Origin: CAYQXJ01 sp964421565
Lineage (GTDB): Bacteria > Planctomycetota > Brocadiia > SM23-32
Reading direction: 5' to 3'
DNA: 64,000 bases
Assembly (NCBI GenBank): GCA_964421565.1
Contig: CAYQXJ010000001.1
Coordinates: forward strand, 186,001 to 250,000
Shown here: piece by piece, positions 16,647-27,375 of the stretch
Layout of the letters: every line of letters starts with the position of its first letter
Position numbering within the stretch: the first letter of the stretch is position 1
Translations under genes and position numbers: made by a program
The notes under the pieces: generated by a model
What the model was told of the DNA's origin: nothing
Databases searched by the model: none
What the model saw: only the letters and a program-made list of their open reading frames with translations

Positions 16647-18195
16647 CGCACATGGGCGGGTCGGGGTGGTAGGGGGCGGCCTTGGGGGACTGGCGGCTGC
16701 GTGCACGCTGGCCGCGCGGGGGCACGAGGTTGTGCTGTTCGAGCGCAACTCGTGGCTCGGCGGCAAGGCGGCCGTCCTCGAACGTGATGGGTTCCGCTTC
16801 GACATGGGCCCCACCATACTGACCTTGCCCGGCGTGCTGAAGCGCATCTTCGCAGAATCCGACACCAGGCTGGCGGACGCCCTGGAGTTGGTGCGTCTCG
16901 ATCCGCAATGGCGTTGCTTCTTCGAGGGCGGAGGGCGCCTTGACCTGCGGGAGGATACCGAGGCCATGGCCGCGGGGCTGGAGGAATGGGCGGCGGGCAT
17001 GGGAGAGGGCTACCGCTGCTTCATGGAAGCATCCGCCGAGCTGCACCGGATCTCCGACGACTACTTCTTCTGGCGGCCGATCGGTGGGCTCTCGGACATG
17101 ACCGACGGCACGCGCACGCTCTCGCTGAACGGGCTGAAACTCGCCCTCAAGATGCACCCCGCCCGCACGGTGGCCGGACTGGTGCGCAAGCACCTGCCGG
17201 AGAAGTGCATTGCCCAGTTGGCCGATCACTTCACTCAGTATGTCGGCTCCTCGCCCTTCAAGGCGCCGGCCATACTCTGCTCCATAGCGCACATGCAGAC
17301 TGAACAGGGCCTGTGGTACCCTATGGGCGGCACCGGCGCGGTGCCCCGGGCGCTGGCCGAACTGGCGGCCGACCTGGGAGTGGAAGTGCGCCTGCGCACG
17401 GCCGTTCAGCGTGTGCTGCTGCGACGAGGGCTTGCGGTGGGCGTGGAGACCGCCGACGGGGCGAAGCTGGAGCTGGCGGCCGTTGTCTCCAACTGCGACT
17501 CGGTCAGAACGTTCGCGGAGCTGCTCGGAGGAGAGCCAGCAAGGCGGTTCAGGAAGCGCCGCCGCTACGAGCCCGCCTGCTCCGGTGTGGTGCTCTACCT
17601 GGGCCTGAGCGAGAGATATCCCCACTTGTCGCATCATAACTTCGTCTTCTCGCGAGACGCCCGGGAGGAGTTTAACGCCATCTACAACCGGGGCGAGCCA
17701 GCGCCCGATCCGACCTGTTACGTCTGCGCGCCCGCGCAGACGGACGCCACGGTGGCGCCGAAAGGCGGCGAGGCGCTCTATGTGCTGGTGCACACGCCCC
17801 ACCTGGGCGGCGGGCAGGACTGGGAAGCGCTCTACCCTCAGTACCGAAGCACCATCGTGGCAAAGCTGGCCCGCACCGGCGCAATGCCCGACCTGGAGGA
17901 CCGGATCGTGTGCGAGGACTTCCTCACCCCCCGGGATATCGATGCCCGCTACCACGTGCTCAGGGGCGCCATCTACGGGCTGGCGAGCCACGGGCGCCTG
18001 ACGGGCGCGTTCAAGCCTAACAACCGGAGCCCCGACATCGCCGGCCTCTACCTGGCGGGCGGCTCGGCGCACCCCGGGGCCGGGATGCCTATGGTCATGA
18101 TGTCCGGATGGATAGCCGGCGACGCTGTGGATCGCGACCTCGGCGGGCAGGACGGCAGAAGCACACTTGAGTCCGAGGGAGGCGCAGATGGCTGA
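16639..18195 (+). CDS. Phytoene/diapophytoene desaturase-like FAD oxidoreductase (1)
   Basis: A 518-residue CrtI/CrtN-family FAD enzyme. The N-terminal dinucleotide fold reads VGVVGGGLGGLAAACTLA with an acidic FERN end, then GGKAAVLERDGFRFDMGPT, typical of carotenoid desaturases. The C-terminal FAD motif is GLYLAGGSAHPGAGMPM. ATG 16639 has AAGGAG nine bases upstream, inside the end of the preceding gene; it also overlaps the next gene by eight bases, so translation is probably coupled. It may desaturate a C30 or C40 carotene, or act as the terminal-methyl oxidase (CrtP/CrtNb type). Sequence alone does not separate these, and no synthase (crtM, crtB, hpnCDE) lies in the window. Confidence 0.83.
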   Translation: MGSAHGRVGVVGGGLGGLAAACTLAARGHEVVLFERNSWLGGKAAVLERDGFRFDMGPTILTLPGVLKRIFAESDTRLADALELVRLDPQWRCFFEGGGRLDLREDTEAMAAGLEEWAAGMGEGYRCFMEASAELHRISDDYFFWRPIGGLSDMTDGTRTLSLNGLKLALKMHPARTVAGLVRKHLPEKCIAQLADHFTQYVGSSPFKAPAILCSIAHMQTEQGLWYPMGGTGAVPRALAELAADLGVEVRLRTAVQRVLLRRGLAVGVETADGAKLELAAVVSNCDSVRTFAELLGGEPARRFRKRRRYEPACSGVVLYLGLSERYPHLSHHNFVFSRDAREEFNAIYNRGEPAPDPTCYVCAPAQTDATVAPKGGEALYVLVHTPHLGGGQDWEALYPQYRSTIVAKLARTGAMPDLEDRIVCEDFLTPRDIDARYHVLRGAIYGLASHGRLTGAFKPNNRSPDIAGLYLAGGSAHPGAGMPMVMMSGWIAGDAVDRDLGGQDGRSTLESEGGADG

Positions 18196-19705
18196 CAAAC
18201 GCATACTGGTGGTGGGCGCCGGTCCCGGCGGGCTCACGTGCGCCATGATCCTGGCACACCGCGGTTTCCAGGTAACAGTTCTGGAGGCCAGGGAACATGT
18301 CGGCGGGCGCAATTCCCCCATCACTCTCGGTGGCTACAGTTTCGATGCCGGGCCGACCTTCCTGATGATGAAGTTCATCCTCGATGAGGTGTTCCGGGAG
18401 GCCGGCCACCGCAGCGAGGATTACCTGGAGTTCACCTGGCTGGACCCTATGTACCGGCTCGTGTTTCCGGATTTCGAAATCGACGTTACCCCAGACCATG
18501 AGCGCATGCACAGGGCCATCGCCGAACGCTTTCCGGGTCACGAAGACGCCCTGTACGACTTCCTTGAGCGCGAGGGGAAGCGGTTCAAGAAGCTCTACCC
18601 CTGCCTGCAGAAACCCTACGGCAGCTTCACGGAGTTCTTCGCTCCAGTGCTCCTGAAGGCGATCCCGCACCTGAGCCTGACCAAATCGGTGTTCGAGAAC
18701 GTGCAGGGGTACTTCGAACGGGAGAAGCTCACCCTCTGCTTCACCTTCCAGGCGAAGTACCTGGGCATGTCACCCTGGGATTGCCCGGGCGCCTTCACCA
18801 TACTGCCCTATATTGAGCACGGCTACGGCATCTACCACGTGCAGGGCGGCCTGTGGGAGCTGTCACGGGCCATGTCCGACGTGGTGCGCGAAGAGGGGGG
18901 CGAGGTTCGCCTCGGCACGACGGTGCGGCGTCTGGTGGTGGAAGGGAGGGCAGTGCGGGGGGTGGAACTGGAGGACGGCGAGGTGCTGGAGGCGGACGAT
19001 GTCGTGCTGAACGCCGACTTCGGCCACGCCATGTGCAACATGGTGGAGCCGGGCCACTTGAAGAAGTGGGCCCCCGACCGCCTCGCCGAAAAGGCGCTCT
19101 CCTGCTCCACCTTCATGCTCTACCTCGGCCTCGACACCACGTACGACGTAGCGCACCACAACATCATCTTCGCCGACCAGTACCGCGCCAACCTGGAGGA
19201 TGTTTTCGACCGGCAGGTGCTCTCCGACGACATCTCGTTCTACATCCGCAATGCCAGCATCAGCGACGATTCACTGGCGCCTGCAGGGCACTCGGCCGTT
19301 TACGTTCTGGTGCCGGTGCCGAACAACCGGAGCGGCATCGATTGGCAGGCGGAGCGGGACGGCTTCCGGCAGGTAGTCCTCGACCGCATGGAACAGCGGG
19401 GCGGCATGCCGGGCCTGCGCGAACACATCCGGGCCGAGCAGGTGATCACTCCATTCGACTGGGAACACGACTACAACGTGTACGAGGGCGCCACGTTCAA
19501 CCTGGGGCACCAGATACGCCAGCTCATGTACTTCCGCCCGCGCAACAGGTTCGAGGAGCTGGACCACTGCTACCTGGTCGGCGGGGGCACGCATCCCGGC
19601 AGCGGCCTGCCGACCATATACGAATCGGGTCGCATCTCGGCGAACCTCATCTGCGAGGCCCACAACGTTCCCTATTCGAAGCCGCAGCCGCTGCCGGCGC
19701 CCTGA
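18188..19705 (+). CDS. Phytoene/diapophytoene desaturase-like FAD oxidoreductase (2)
   Basis: A 505-residue paralogue of the preceding gene. It has ILVVGAGPGGLTCAMILA, LEAREHVGGRN and GGYSFDAGPTF at the N-terminus, and CYLVGGGTHPGSGLPTI as the C-terminal FAD/substrate motif. ATG 18188 follows GGGAGG by about six bases and lies within the previous gene's last codons. Two divergent CrtI-type enzymes plus an aldehyde dehydrogenase is the set needed to desaturate a carotene, oxidise its end methyl and oxidise the resulting aldehyde. Which of the two does which step is open. The stop is followed by a convergent response-regulator gene. Confidence 0.83.
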   Translation: MADKRILVVGAGPGGLTCAMILAHRGFQVTVLEAREHVGGRNSPITLGGYSFDAGPTFLMMKFILDEVFREAGHRSEDYLEFTWLDPMYRLVFPDFEIDVTPDHERMHRAIAERFPGHEDALYDFLEREGKRFKKLYPCLQKPYGSFTEFFAPVLLKAIPHLSLTKSVFENVQGYFEREKLTLCFTFQAKYLGMSPWDCPGAFTILPYIEHGYGIYHVQGGLWELSRAMSDVVREEGGEVRLGTTVRRLVVEGRAVRGVELEDGEVLEADDVVLNADFGHAMCNMVEPGHLKKWAPDRLAEKALSCSTFMLYLGLDTTYDVAHHNIIFADQYRANLEDVFDRQVLSDDISFYIRNASISDDSLAPAGHSAVYVLVPVPNNRSGIDWQAERDGFRQVVLDRMEQRGGMPGLREHIRAEQVITPFDWEHDYNVYEGATFNLGHQIRQLMYFRPRNRFEELDHCYLVGGGTHPGSGLPTIYESGRISANLICEAHNVPYSKPQPLPAP

Positions 19706-19751
19706 GAATGCCTTGCCGGCTAAGTGGTCGCGCGGAGCGCAGCCCGGCCCT

Positions 19752-20138
19752 TCAGTCCCTGTCGGTCGCCTTGCGCACTTCGGCGAGCAGCTTTTCAGGG
19801 CTGACCGGCTTGTCCAGGAACTCGTCCACCGGCAGCCATATCTCGTCGCTGTCGAACCGCCAGGGCACCTCCTGGTTCACGGCGGTCAGCATGATGATGG
19901 GTATCGTTGCCGTTTCCTCCTGGCTGCGTAGCCAGCGCGCGGCGTCGAATCCTGCCGTGCGAGTCTCCATCATTACGTCCAGGATGATCACGGCGGGCTG
20001 CTCTTCGACAGCCGCTTTCTTGCCGTCTTCGCTGTTGTAGGCGGTTACGACCTTGAAGTCGTTGCTCTCCAACAGCACTTTGGTCACTTCGACGAAGTCC
20101 TTCTCGTCATCTACCAGCAGCACCTTCTTGCCAGCCAA
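19752..20138 (-). CDS. Single-domain response regulator receiver
   Basis: A 128-residue CheY-like receiver with no output domain. The acidic pair is in LLVDDEKDF (residues 10-11), the phosphoacceptor is Asp54 in IILDVMM, the switch threonine is in MLTAVN and the lysine is in DKPVSP. It lies 56 bases downstream of the sensor kinase on the same strand and is its probable partner. With no DNA-binding domain it presumably acts by protein-protein contact or in a phosphorelay. Confidence 0.9.
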   Translation of the reverse strand: MAGKKVLLVDDEKDFVEVTKVLLESNDFKVVTAYNSEDGKKAAVEEQPAVIILDVMMETRTAGFDAARWLRSQEETATIPIIMLTAVNQEVPWRFDSDEIWLPVDEFLDKPVSPEKLLAEVRKATDRD

Positions 20139-20194
20139 AGCAGGTTCCTCCTTCTGGTGCTCAGCCGGCCGTTCAGCCGGCTCGGGCTCAGTAT

Positions 20195-22183
20195 TCAGCG
20201 TTGTTCGCTGTCTTCGGTTGTCTGTGCGGCCCCGTCGCCATCGGCCTCCTGTTCCGGGGGCAGCACGGGCAGCGTGAATATGAAGCTAATCCAACCGCCG
20301 GGCCTGGACTCGGCACGGATATCGCCGCCGTGCTTGCGGATGATCTCTCGCGTGATGAACAGGCCGAGCCCCGTTCCACGGCGCCCGGCGCGGTCCGTAT
20401 CGTCGAAACGGGCGAACTTCTTGAACAGGGCGTCCACCTTGCCGCTCGGCAGCCCGGCGCCTTCGTTCCAGACCTCCAACCGGTATGCCGACTCGCTCTG
20501 CTGCTCGCACAGCAGCCTTATTGTGCCGCCTTCGCGCCCGTATTTCAATGCGTTGTCGAGCAGATTCTTGTACACCACCCTCAGAAGCGACATGTCGCCC
20601 CAGAGCGGAGCCCGCTCCGGCAGTTCGTTCTGAATGGCGACGTCGTGCTCTTCGGCGGCTGGTGCGAGCTCCTCCACGACGGGCGTTACCACGTCCTCGA
20701 CCAGGTCGATCGGCCGCTTGTTAACCTGCAGCTCCCCTTGCTCAATATGCGCCAGGTCCAGGTACTGGCGCGTCATGGTCACCGCCGTCTCGATGCTGCG
20801 GCGGATGCTGCGCACCAGCCTTGCCTGGGGTTCGGACATCTGCCCGATGAGGCCGCTGTCCAGGCTGCGCGCGGCGGTGAAGATGATGCCCAGCGTGTTC
20901 TTAAGCTCGTGGCTTACGAAGCCCAGCAGGTCCAGGTAGTCGGCGTTTAGCTGCTGCAGCTCGCGGTTGGCCCGCTTCAGCCGCTGCTCGCGGTCGTACA
21001 GGCTGACGGTCATGGTGTTGAAGGCATTGGTCAGGTCGCGGATCTCGTCACGGCTCGCGGGCTCCTGCACGCTGTGCTCCAGATCGCCGCCGGCCACCTT
21101 TGTGGCGGCCTCTGCCAGTCGGTGTAGCGAACCGGTCAGCCGAGCGGCGAAGAGCATGCCGACACCGACGACCACGAGCGCTACCAGCAGGGATAGTCCG
21201 CCGAATACGGCCCAGAGCTCCCGACGAGCGTCGTCGTACTTCTCGGCCAGCACGCCGACGTACAGAATGCCGATGGTCTTGCCTTCCGGGTCATGGATGG
21301 GGTCGTAGGCGCTGATATACCAGTCGTTGACTACGAAGGCTCGGTCGTACCAGCTCTGGTCGTTCTCGAGCACGCGGTCGTAGACTTCCTGCGAAACCCG
21401 GGTTCCGAGCGCCCGGTTGCCGTTGGCCTTCACGACGTTCGTGGCAATGCGCACGTCCCACTGGAATATGGTCACCGTGCCCAGGTGCCGGCCCTCATAG
21501 CGTTGATCCTCGAAGACGATGGAGCGGATGTGGTCTACCAACTTGTGGTTCCGGTTCAGCAGGACGCCGGCATATGCGACGCCCATCCGATCACCGAACT
21601 CGTCCAGTGCGGGCACAGCCGCCATCAGGGCCATGCCGGATGCCTCGGAGTCCCTGGCACGGGGCTTTGCCTTGGGGGTCGGCTCAAAGACAATGTACGC
21701 CTGTTCGGGCAGCCCGAGACCTTCCGCGCGCAGGCGATTCGGGCTCAGCAGCGAAAAGCCCGTCGCGCTCTCGCCCTTGAGGGCTGCCTCGACCAGGGCG
21801 TCGCCGGCCAGCATGTCTCCGGTCTCGTACGGGTCGCAAGTGCGCAGCACCACCCGGCCGCGCCGGTCGGTGAAAGCCAGGAAGTCGAGGCCGGCCAGTC
21901 GACGGATGCTTTCCAGTTCGGCGCGCACTTCCGTCAGCTCCTCTGTGCCGGCGTACAAACGCGCCACGCGCTCTCCGCGGCCCAGGGCACGCAGCAGCAA
22001 CTGCATTTTCTGCAGCTCGCCATTCAGCACGCTCCAGGCCGACCTCAGGTCCAGGCTCACTCGCCTTTGGGCCTCGTTGACCACCGTGCGGTTGATGACG
22101 ACGGCACCGACCACGCCAGCCAGCAGACCAAACATGGCGACCAGGAGCACGAAGTTGAGGAAGACTCGTGTGCGCAGCTTCAT
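20195..22183 (-). CDS. Membrane sensor histidine kinase with Cache-like sensor and HAMP domain
   Basis: A 662-residue sensor. A first membrane helix (about 8-30) is followed by a roughly 290-residue extracytoplasmic Cache-type sensor, with LDFLAFTDRRGRVVLR and NDWYISAYDPIHDPEGKTIGILYVG, then a second helix (about 322-345), HAMP, HisKA with the phosphorylated histidine in FVSHELKN, and an HATPase with NLLDNALKYG and GTGLGLFITREI. The 3' neighbour is a lone receiver. The leader contains a run of ten C (G on the sense strand) 24-33 bases before the start, and the ribosome binding site is weak. It is divergent from the hydrogenase operon, so a role in its control is possible but only suggested by position. 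Confidence 0.9.
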   Translation of the reverse strand: MKLRTRVFLNFVLLVAMFGLLAGVVGAVVINRTVVNEAQRRVSLDLRSAWSVLNGELQKMQLLLRALGRGERVARLYAGTEELTEVRAELESIRRLAGLDFLAFTDRRGRVVLRTCDPYETGDMLAGDALVEAALKGESATGFSLLSPNRLRAEGLGLPEQAYIVFEPTPKAKPRARDSEASGMALMAAVPALDEFGDRMGVAYAGVLLNRNHKLVDHIRSIVFEDQRYEGRHLGTVTIFQWDVRIATNVVKANGNRALGTRVSQEVYDRVLENDQSWYDRAFVVNDWYISAYDPIHDPEGKTIGILYVGVLAEKYDDARRELWAVFGGLSLLVALVVVGVGMLFAARLTGSLHRLAEAATKVAGGDLEHSVQEPASRDEIRDLTNAFNTMTVSLYDREQRLKRANRELQQLNADYLDLLGFVSHELKNTLGIIFTAARSLDSGLIGQMSEPQARLVRSIRRSIETAVTMTRQYLDLAHIEQGELQVNKRPIDLVEDVVTPVVEELAPAAEEHDVAIQNELPERAPLWGDMSLLRVVYKNLLDNALKYGREGGTIRLLCEQQSESAYRLEVWNEGAGLPSGKVDALFKKFARFDDTDRAGRRGTGLGLFITREIIRKHGGDIRAESRPGGWISFIFTLPVLPPEQEADGDGAAQTTEDSEQR

Positions 22184-22206
22184 CCGCTACCGTTCCGGGG
22201 TGCAGG

Positions 22207-22216
22207 CCCCCCCCCC
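22207..22216. repeat. Homopolymer tract of ten C
   Basis: Ten consecutive C on the plus strand lie in the leader of the sensor kinase gene, between its promoter and start codon. Tracts of this length can slip during replication. Confidence 0.8.
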
Positions 22217-22289
22217 TCCATCGCAGATCGGACATCACATGCCGACCGGGGAGCCTCCACAACCCGGCGCTCCCCGTGCGCGCAGGTTG

Positions 22290-22318
22290 ATTATACACGA
22301 AAAGAAAGGGGTTGTGAA
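22290..22318 (-). promoter_or_regulatory. Sigma-70 type promoter for the sensor kinase
   Basis: Minus-strand TTCACA (22313-22318) and TATAAT (22290-22295) are 17 bases apart, close to consensus. Predicted leader is about 100 bases and includes the ten-base G run. Confidence 0.6.
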
Positions 22319-22332
22319 AAAAATCACGCAGA

Positions 22333-22361
22333 TTGACTTGCGGCGCCTCGGCGAAAGCAAT
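22333..22361 (+). promoter_or_regulatory. Possible promoter of the hydrogenase operon
   Basis: TTGACT (22333-22338) is followed 17 bases later by AGCAAT (22356-22361). The -35 is good and the -10 weak, so the site may need an activator. The rest of the 328-base divergent gap shows no further gene. Confidence 0.4.
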
Positions 22362-22511
22362 ACGATACCGGGTGATACGCTTGCGCGGGGGGCGGCGCGC
22401 TGTTTCGTATCGCCCTTGCCAGATCAGGCGGGGGCCGAGTGGGCCGCGCAGCGCCCATCTTGGAGGAGTGCGGTCCGCCAGGGCTGCGGTGAGAGTCCCG
22501 AGGAGAACTGA

Positions 22512-23007
22512 ATGCGGAGCGACCTGAAGAAGCCGGAAGCGCCATCGGATGATGCCCGTTGGAAGCGGGTGAACGCCACGATGCGGCGCCACGGCTACCA
22601 ACCGAACGCGCTTATCGAGACGCTGCACGCCGTTCAGGACGCCTTCGGCTACCTGGAACCGGAGGCGCTCGACTACGTATGCAGCTCGCTCGACGTCCCC
22701 CCGAGCAAGACATTCGGCGTGGCCACCTTCTACCACTTCTTCACCCTGAAGCCGAAGGGCGAGCACACATGTGTTGTCTGCACGGGGACGGCGTGCTACA
22801 TCAAGGGCGCTGGTGATATACTGTCGGCCATTGAGCGGCAGTACGATGTCACTCCCGGGGAGACCACCGACGACGGCAAGCTCTCGCTGCTGACTGCGCG
22901 CTGTCTCGGCTCCTGTGGGCTCGCGCCAGCGGCCGTCTTCGACGGAGAGGTGGCCGGCAAACTGACGCCGGAGGAGGCGCTCAACCGCATCCGGAGGATG
23001 ATGAACG

Positions 23008-23018
<11 letters not shown>
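22512..23018 (+). CDS. hoxE: NAD-linked hydrogenase subunit HoxE (NuoE-like)
   Basis: A 168-residue thioredoxin-like [2Fe-2S] protein of the NuoE/HoxE family. The four cysteine ligands are in VVCTGTACYIKG and ARCLGSCGLAP. The N-terminal helical part (NALIETLHAVQDAFGYL) is typical. GAGGAG precedes the ATG by seven bases. It starts a tightly overlapping hox operon and would be the entry or stabilising electron subunit of the diaphorase module with HoxF and HoxU. NuoE of complex I looks the same, but the adjacent hoxYH settle it. Confidence 0.92.
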
Positions 23019-24653
<1,635 letters not shown>

Positions 24654-24657
<4 letters not shown>

Positions 24658-25403
24658 ACGTGCCCGCGCAAACGCAATCGGAGGCGTTGCAGGCGCCGCT
24701 GCGCGTGAAGACGTTACGCATCGACGGCCTGCACGTGAGCGGCACCGAAGAGCAGACCATCATGGAGGTGGCCCGCGAACACGCCATCGAGATACCGGGC
24801 CTCTGCTACATGGAGGGCCTCTCCGTGGTCGGCGCCTGCCGGCTCTGCCTGGTCGAGGTCGCCGGCGTCGGCAAGCTGCTGCCGGCCTGTGCGACCAAAG
24901 TGCAGGAGGGTATGGAGGTGACGACTGACTCGCCGCGGCTGCAGAAGTACCGGCGGCGGATACTGGAGTTTCTGTTCGCCGAGCGCAACCACATCTGCGC
25001 CGTCTGCGTCGCGAACGGGAACTGCGAGCTGCAGACTCTCGCCCAGGAGCTGGGCATGGATCACGTGACCGTGCCCTACATGTATCCCAACGTCGGCGTG
25101 GATGCCACACACCCGCTGTTCGCGGTGGACCACAACCGATGCATTCTCTGCACCCGCTGCGTCCGCGTGTGCGGCGAGATCGAAGGCGCACACACCTGGA
25201 GCGTCAAGGAGCGCGGCGTGGACGCGCGCGTGATCACGGACATGGACCAGGACTGGGGCACGAGTTGGACGTGCACAGGCTGCGGCAAGTGCGTGCACGT
25301 CTGCCCCACCGGCGCACTCTTCGAGCGGGGCACCTCCGTGGCGGAGAGGGAGAGGCGCGAGTTTCTGCCGTACCTGACGAAGATGCGGGAGACCGAGCAA
25401 TGA
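24654..25403 (+). CDS. hoxU: NAD-linked hydrogenase subunit HoxU (NuoG N-terminal-like)
   Basis: A 249-residue iron-sulfur protein matching the N-terminal domains of NuoG. After a ferredoxin-like segment (IPGLCYMEGLSVVGACRLCLVE) come the His-Cys cluster region HICAVCVANGNCELQ and two [4Fe-4S] ferredoxin motifs, CILCTRCVRVC and CTGCGKCVHVCPTG. It wires HoxF to the hydrogenase dimer. The ATG overlaps the hoxF stop, and its TGA overlaps the hoxY start. Confidence 0.94.
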
Positions 25404-25930
25404 GCAAGGTGCGCCTGGCGACTGCGTGGCTCGAAGCCTGCTCCGGCTGCCACATGTCTTTACTGGACATGGACGAGCGGTTGATCGATCTGGCCGATCG
25501 GATTGACCTGGTCTACAGCCCCCTGGTGGACGCCAAGGAATACCCCCGGGACGTGGACGTGGCCCTGGTGACGGGCGGCGTGGGTAACGAAGAGCAGGCG
25601 GAGTTGGCCAGGGAGATCCGCGAACGCACCAAGATACTGGTCTCGCTGGGCGACTGCGCCGTCACGGGCAACGTGCCCGCCTTGCGGAACCGCTTTCGGC
25701 TGGAGGACGTATACAATCGCAGCTTCAGGGAGAACGTCGACCTGCAGGAGCAGGTTCCCGGCGAGGGTGTACCCCCCCTGACGCGACACGTGCTGCCGCT
25801 GCACCACGTCGTGCAGGTGGACGAGTTCGTGCCGGGCTGCGCGCCGGTGGCTGACCTGATCCATTTCATCCTGACCGAGCTGCTCGAGGGCCGAATCCCC
25901 GGGCTGGGCGTCAGGGCTCAGTTCGGATAG
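25400..25930 (+). CDS. hoxY: NiFe hydrogenase small subunit HoxY
   Basis: A 176-residue small subunit of the cytoplasmic group 3 NiFe hydrogenases. EACSGCHMSLLD carries the first two cysteine ligands of the proximal [4Fe-4S] cluster, followed by SLGDCAVTGNVP and FVPGCAP with the other two. It lacks the twin-arginine signal of periplasmic hydrogenases, which fits a soluble enzyme. It overlaps hoxU by four bases, and hoxH follows after 17 bases. Confidence 0.94.
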   Translation: MSKVRLATAWLEACSGCHMSLLDMDERLIDLADRIDLVYSPLVDAKEYPRDVDVALVTGGVGNEEQAELAREIRERTKILVSLGDCAVTGNVPALRNRFRLEDVYNRSFRENVDLQEQVPGEGVPPLTRHVLPLHHVVQVDEFVPGCAPVADLIHFILTELLEGRIPGLGVRAQFG

Positions 25931-25947
25931 GGGGGAGGGAGGCATAT

Positions 25948-27375
25948 ATGGCGCGTGAGATCGTCATAGATCCGGTCACTCGCATAGAAGGTCACGCGAA
26001 GATCACCATCCACCTGGCGGAGGACGGCGAGGTGGAGGAGGCGCGGTTCCACGTCACGCAGTTTCGCGGCTTCGAGAAGCTCGTAGACGGGCGCCCCTTC
26101 CACGAAATGCCCGCCATCACGGCGCGAATCTGCGGCATCTGCCCCGTCAGCCACCTGATCGCCTCCTCGAAGGCCTGCGACGGCCTGCTCGCGGTACAGA
26201 TACCCCCGGCTGCGAACAGGCTGCGCCGGGTGATCAACCTCGGTCAGATCATCGAATCGCACGCTCTCAGCTTCTTCCACCTTTCCTCGCCGGACCTGAT
26301 GCTCGGCATGGACGCCGAACCGGCGGAGCGCAACATCTTCGGACTGATCAAGGCGGACCCCCGCGCGGCGAGGGACGGCGTGCGGCTGCGCCAGTTCGGC
26401 CAGCAGGTGATCGAATGGTTCGGCGGCAAGCGCATACATCCCGCCTGGGTCGTGCCCGGCGGAGTGAACAATCCGCTGAAGCCGGAGCTTCGCGAACGCA
26501 TCCTGGAAGCCATACCGGGCGTGCTGGACGTGGCGACCCGGTCGCTGGAATCCTTCAAGCGTCGCATCGAGGAGTTGGCTGAGGAGGCCCGCACGTTTGG
26601 CAACTTCCCCAGCGTCTTCATGAGCCTGGTGACCGAGGACGGCGGGCTGGAGCTATACGACGGTAAATTGCGCTTCGGCAGTGCCACAGGCGAGATCATG
26701 GAAGATCAGGTCGATCCACAGCGCGTGTTCGACTATATAGGGGAAGCCGTCGAGCCCTGGAGCTACCTGAAGTTCCCCTACCTGAAGTCCGAAGGTTATC
26801 CGCAGGGCATGTACCGCGTGGGTCCGCTGGCGCGCCTTAACCTGGTGGACCATTGCGGCACGCCCCGCGCCGACCAGGAACTGGCTGAATTCAAAGCGCT
26901 CCAGCGCGGCGCCGTGCTCAGCTCGTTCCACTACCACTATGCCCGCCTGATCGAGATCGTCTTCGCCCTCGAACGCATGCGGGAACTGCTCCAGGACGAG
27001 AGCATAATGAGCAAACACGTCCGCGCCCGGGCGGGGCCCAACGCGTGGCAGGGCATCGGCGTCTCTGAGGCGCCGCGCGGCACGCTGATCCACCACTACC
27101 GTATCGATGAGCAGGGCATCATGCAGTCGGCCAACCTGGTGATAGCCACCGCCCACAACAACCTGGCCATGAACCGCAGCGTCACCCAGGTGGCGAAGCA
27201 CTTCGTGCGAGGCGAGAAGCTTCAGCAGGGCATGCTGAACCGCGTTGAGGCGGTCATCAGGGCCTTCGACCCCTGCTTGAGCTGCTCGACTCATGCCCTC
27301 GGCAGCATGCCGATGCAGATCCAGCTCATCGGGCCGAGCGGCGAACTGATCGACAGGTTGCGGCGTGACGGATGA
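25948..27375 (+). CDS. hoxH: NiFe hydrogenase large subunit HoxH
   Basis: The 475-residue catalytic subunit. The N-terminal L1 motif RICGICPVSH and the C-terminal L2 motif DPCLSCSTH provide the four cysteines that bind the NiFe(CN)2CO centre. About 25 residues follow the L2 histidine (ALGSMPMQ and onward), the extension that the maturation endopeptidase removes. With hoxEFUY it makes a group 3d bidirectional NAD-reducing hydrogenase, which can oxidise H2 or dispose of NADH as H2. No hypABCDEF genes are in the window, so metal-centre assembly genes lie elsewhere. The protease gene overlaps its last codons. Confidence 0.95.
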   Translation: MAREIVIDPVTRIEGHAKITIHLAEDGEVEEARFHVTQFRGFEKLVDGRPFHEMPAITARICGICPVSHLIASSKACDGLLAVQIPPAANRLRRVINLGQIIESHALSFFHLSSPDLMLGMDAEPAERNIFGLIKADPRAARDGVRLRQFGQQVIEWFGGKRIHPAWVVPGGVNNPLKPELRERILEAIPGVLDVATRSLESFKRRIEELAEEARTFGNFPSVFMSLVTEDGGLELYDGKLRFGSATGEIMEDQVDPQRVFDYIGEAVEPWSYLKFPYLKSEGYPQGMYRVGPLARLNLVDHCGTPRADQELAEFKALQRGAVLSSFHYHYARLIEIVFALERMRELLQDESIMSKHVRARAGPNAWQGIGVSEAPRGTLIHHYRIDEQGIMQSANLVIATAHNNLAMNRSVTQVAKHFVRGEKLQQGMLNRVEAVIRAFDPCLSCSTHALGSMPMQIQLIGPSGELIDRLRRDG

